The notes beneath the pieces are model-generated. The model was not told where the DNA came from and made no database searches. It saw only the letters and a program-made list of their open reading frames with translations. Below, piece by piece: positions 11,911-14,060 of a stretch of DNA of 14,060 nt. The first letter of the stretch is position 1, and each line of letters opens with the position of its first letter. The stretch is from an uncultured Bacilli bacterium (lineage in GTDB: Bacteria; Bacillota_I; Bacilli_A; RF39; UBA660), in the NCBI GenBank assembly GCA_910587325.1, contig CAJUKB010000033.1:1-14060 (forward strand), in the 5' to 3' direction. Made by a program: the position numbers and the translations under genes.

Positions 11911-13101
11911 ATGATTAATGAAGAAAGTAAATATAAGGGTAATATAGCTTTTTTTTATAGAAACTCTTGGTATCATAGAAAAAAAGAGTTGCTAGAAAAT
12001 GGCAAGACAAAATATGGACGACTTGGAGGATTCAAAACCCCAGAAGAAGCTGAGGAGAGTTACTTTAAATGTTTAGCTGAATATGAAGAGCAATTGAGAA
12101 ATTGTATTAACCCTGTTATTGATAAGGATATATTATTTAAAGATCATTTGTTATTTTGGTTTGAAAATATATTTAGTAGCCGAGCAGAAAGTACAACTAA
12201 AATGATAACGTCATACACAATATTTTATTTAATCATTCCTAATCTTCCTTATGAAATTAAAACTAGATTAGTAACTACAGATTATATAAATGAAACGCTA
12301 GATAAAATTAATAAAATTGGAAAAACTACAGCTAACAAAAGTCGTGAAACTTTAAATCTCTTTTTTAAAGATGCTATACTTGATAATGTTTTGACTATTA
12401 ATCCAGTGGATTCTTCAAAGCATTACGAAAGAGGCAAAACCAAAATTATTATTTTAAAAAAGGATGAAATAAAAGTATTGCTAGAGTCAACATATAGGGA
12501 AAACTGGTACTTAGAAATATTGCTTGCTTTGTTTTGCGGTTTGCGAAAAGGTGAAATAATGGGATTAAAGTTTTCTGACTTTAATTTGGAAAAGCAAACA
12601 GTAAAAATCAACAGACAGTTAGCATTAGAATATGAAATGGAAAAAGAAAAATACAAAGTCAAGTCAAGAGTATTAATAGAAAGAGATCCTAAAACTGAAA
12701 ATAGTTTTAGAACTTTACGTATACCAAAAATTATTGTAGAGGAGTTACTAAAACGAAAAGAAGTGATAGAAAGAAATAAATCTTTGTTAAAAGATGATTA
12801 TATAGATAATGATTATATTAGTTGCCAAAAAAATGGTAAGCCTCACTCTACAGCCGCTTTAAATTCTTATATCAAAAAAGTTTGCATAAGAAAAGGTTTA
12901 CCAGAAATATCAGTTCATGGATTACGACATATTTACGCAACTATTCTTATTGAACAAGGAGTAGCTTTACCTAAAATATCAGCTTTGTTAGGGCATAGTT
13001 CTATTCATACAACGTTTGATATTTATTGCGATATTATAAGTGCTAGAGAAAAAATCACAGCTTTTATTAATAACAAGTTTGCAGTAGATGAGGGAGAATG
13101 A
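11911..13101 (+). CDS. int: Tyrosine recombinase / integrase, first copy
   Basis: A 396-residue tyrosine recombinase with all catalytic residues: Arg212 (GLRKGE), Lys261 (DPKTEN), His336 and Arg339 (HGLRH), His362 (LLGHSS), nucleophile Tyr372 (TFDIYCDI). The N-terminal 50 residues resemble an arm-site-binding domain (WYHRKKELL, GRLGGFKTPEEAEESY) and about 75-165 a SAM-like core-binding domain. Length is normal for Tn916/ICE-type integrases. The start at 11911 has an AAAGG rather far upstream (11894-11898); a six-codon reading frame begins at 11901 just before it. It integrates and excises the element together with the excisionase. A second integrase gene follows after two bases. Confidence 0.92.
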   Translation: MINEESKYKGNIAFFYRNSWYHRKKELLENGKTKYGRLGGFKTPEEAEESYFKCLAEYEEQLRNCINPVIDKDILFKDHLLFWFENIFSSRAESTTKMITSYTIFYLIIPNLPYEIKTRLVTTDYINETLDKINKIGKTTANKSRETLNLFFKDAILDNVLTINPVDSSKHYERGKTKIIILKKDEIKVLLESTYRENWYLEILLALFCGLRKGEIMGLKFSDFNLEKQTVKINRQLALEYEMEKEKYKVKSRVLIERDPKTENSFRTLRIPKIIVEELLKRKEVIERNKSLLKDDYIDNDYISCQKNGKPHSTAALNSYIKKVCIRKGLPEISVHGLRHIYATILIEQGVALPKISALLGHSSIHTTFDIYCDIISAREKITAFINNKFAVDEGE

Positions 13102-13103
13102 TT

Positions 13104-14060
13104 ATGGATTTTGTAATAGAACAAAGAAAGTATGTTAATTTTAAAGTTTATTCCGTTACCAAAATTAAGAAAAAATATGGTTATAGAATTATATTGATAT
13201 ATGAAGATGGAACTGAAGTACCTACACAAAGATCAGGATATGCTACTAAAAAGGAAGCAAACGATGCTAGAAATATTACAATTACAGAACTTTATAATGG
13301 CACTTTTGTTATATGTAATAAAGTAAATGTCAAAACTTATTTTACTTATTGGTTAGAAAAAGTGAAAAAGAGTGAAATAACAGATGATTCTTATAAAGCA
13401 TATAAAAATATTGTATATAATTATGCAATTCCAAAATTAGGAAGTTTAAAAATGACAACATTAAATAGAAGTCATATTCAGAAACTTTATAATGAAGTGT
13501 TTGCCTTTTCACAAGATGTTGCAAAGTTATGTAAAACTGTGATGAATTGTGCATTAGAATATGCTCTTGAACACAATATAATTAGTTCTAACCCTACTAA
13601 GGAAGTAAATCTTCCTAAGGGGGCTAAAAAGAAAGAATATCGAACGAGAAAAATAGATATTAAGAAAACATTAAATGAAGAACAAATAAAATTATTAATA
13701 GAAAAAGCAAAAAATACACCAATTTATTTACAAATTCTTTTTGCAGTACTTATGGGACTTCGTAGAGGTGAAATTAATGGTTTAAAGTATTCAGATATTG
13801 ATTATATTCATAGAACAATTAAAATTCAAAGGCAGTTAGGGAAAAAAGCAAATACAGATAATGGTAAATTAAAAATTGGTGAATATACAAAACAAGAGAT
13901 TAAAGTAAAAACATTTTCAAGTAATAGAGAATTAGAAATTCCAGATATAGTTTTTGAAGCTATATTAGAAGAAAGGAAAAAATATGAAAGAAATAAAAAT
14001 AGAAGTGTTAATCCTTTTTTAAAATGTCCACAGTTATCATTAGTTAAAATGTCTACAAAC
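13104..14060 (+). CDS. Second tyrosine recombinase / integrase, cut by the window end
   Basis: Open for 319 codons from ATG 13104 to the window edge, with GAGGGAG inside the end of the preceding gene as ribosome site. It has an arm-binding-like N-terminus (YGYRIILIYEDG, GYATKKEANDARN), a SAM-like core domain (VKTYFTYWLEKVKKSEITDD, SYKAYKNIVYNYAIPKLGSL) and the start of the catalytic domain: Arg220 in LMGLRRGEINGLK, Lys269 in KVKTFSSNRE. The second half (HxxR, GH, Tyr) lies beyond the window. It resembles the first integrase clearly in the catalytic part (GLRxGEIxGLKxSD, RQL) but is diverged, so the two are paralogues, not halves of one broken gene. A two-base gap implies co-translation. Confidence 0.9.
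   Translation, partial: MDFVIEQRKYVNFKVYSVTKIKKKYGYRIILIYEDGTEVPTQRSGYATKKEANDARNITITELYNGTFVICNKVNVKTYFTYWLEKVKKSEITDDSYKAYKNIVYNYAIPKLGSLKMTTLNRSHIQKLYNEVFAFSQDVAKLCKTVMNCALEYALEHNIISSNPTKEVNLPKGAKKKEYRTRKIDIKKTLNEEQIKLLIEKAKNTPIYLQILFAVLMGLRRGEINGLKYSDIDYIHRTIKIQRQLGKKANTDNGKLKIGEYTKQEIKVKTFSSNRELEIPDIVFEAILEERKKYERNKNRSVNPFLKCPQLSLVKMSTN

Noticed and set aside
11911..14060. The two integrases as one gene broken by a frameshift
   Set aside because: Each has its own N-terminal and core domains and its own GLRxGE catalytic arginine, and the first is complete to the tyrosine.
1..14060. CRISPR array, tRNA or rRNA genes, insertion sequence
   Set aside because: No regularly spaced repeats, no cloverleaf with a conserved TTCGANTC arm, no transposase frame on either strand; minus-strand open frames are shadows of the plus-strand genes.
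1..14060. Genetic code 4 (TGA = Trp)
   Set aside because: TGA ends several genes at the expected position and Trp is written TGG.

Overview
The window is strongly AT-rich (by eye roughly three quarters A+T). All supported genes lie on the plus strand, have AGGAGG-type ribosome sites, and use TGA as a stop (genes ending at 2939, 4010, 7146 and 13101). This points to a low-GC Firmicute with the standard bacterial code, probably an uncultured gut Bacilli/Clostridia-type organism, rather than a Mycoplasma. The gene content is that of part of an integrative conjugative element (ICE) and its cargo.

Layout. (1) 1-1413: the end of a conjugation module, a membrane-anchored CD1108-type mobile-element protein whose C-terminal part is a C39-like cysteine peptidase; its 5' end is unclear. 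(2) 1440-9630: cargo made of short transcription units separated by good intrinsic terminators. In order: a small XRE regulator (1534), an XRE regulator fused to a membrane helix and outer domain (1818), a secreted protein (3043) followed by a small XRE regulator (3792), a 759-residue cell-wall-binding glycoside-hydrolase-like protein without signal peptide (4221), a lipoprotein (6553), a second secreted protein that is a paralogue of the first (7298), and an ECF sigma factor with a membrane anti-sigma factor (8351, 8818). Three of the spacers carry copies of the same AATTCGCCTTGCAAGTAGT-type sequence just behind a terminator. (3) 9640-10980: regulatory and RNA-rich DNA around a sigma-70-like ICE regulator (10063). 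Its leader has a terminator and two further hairpins, and about 230 bases downstream of it fold as nested, long-range complementary stems, most likely an undescribed structured RNA. (4) 10979-14060: the integration/maintenance end, with a small DpnD/PcfM-like protein coupled to a MazF/PemK toxin, an excisionase-like HTH protein, and two adjacent tyrosine integrases, the second cut by the window edge.

How the parts may work together (inference): the integrases, excisionase and sigma-like regulator control excision and transfer. The C39 peptidase protein supplies wall remodelling for the mating channel. The cargo looks like an envelope-facing set: secreted paralogues, a lipoprotein and a wall-binding hydrolase-like protein, under several regulators including two that can sense outside the membrane (the XRE-TM protein and the anti-sigma factor). 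The most novel items are the structured RNA at about 10648-10878, the repeated intergenic element, the secreted paralogue family, and the apparent ATT start of the ECF sigma factor.
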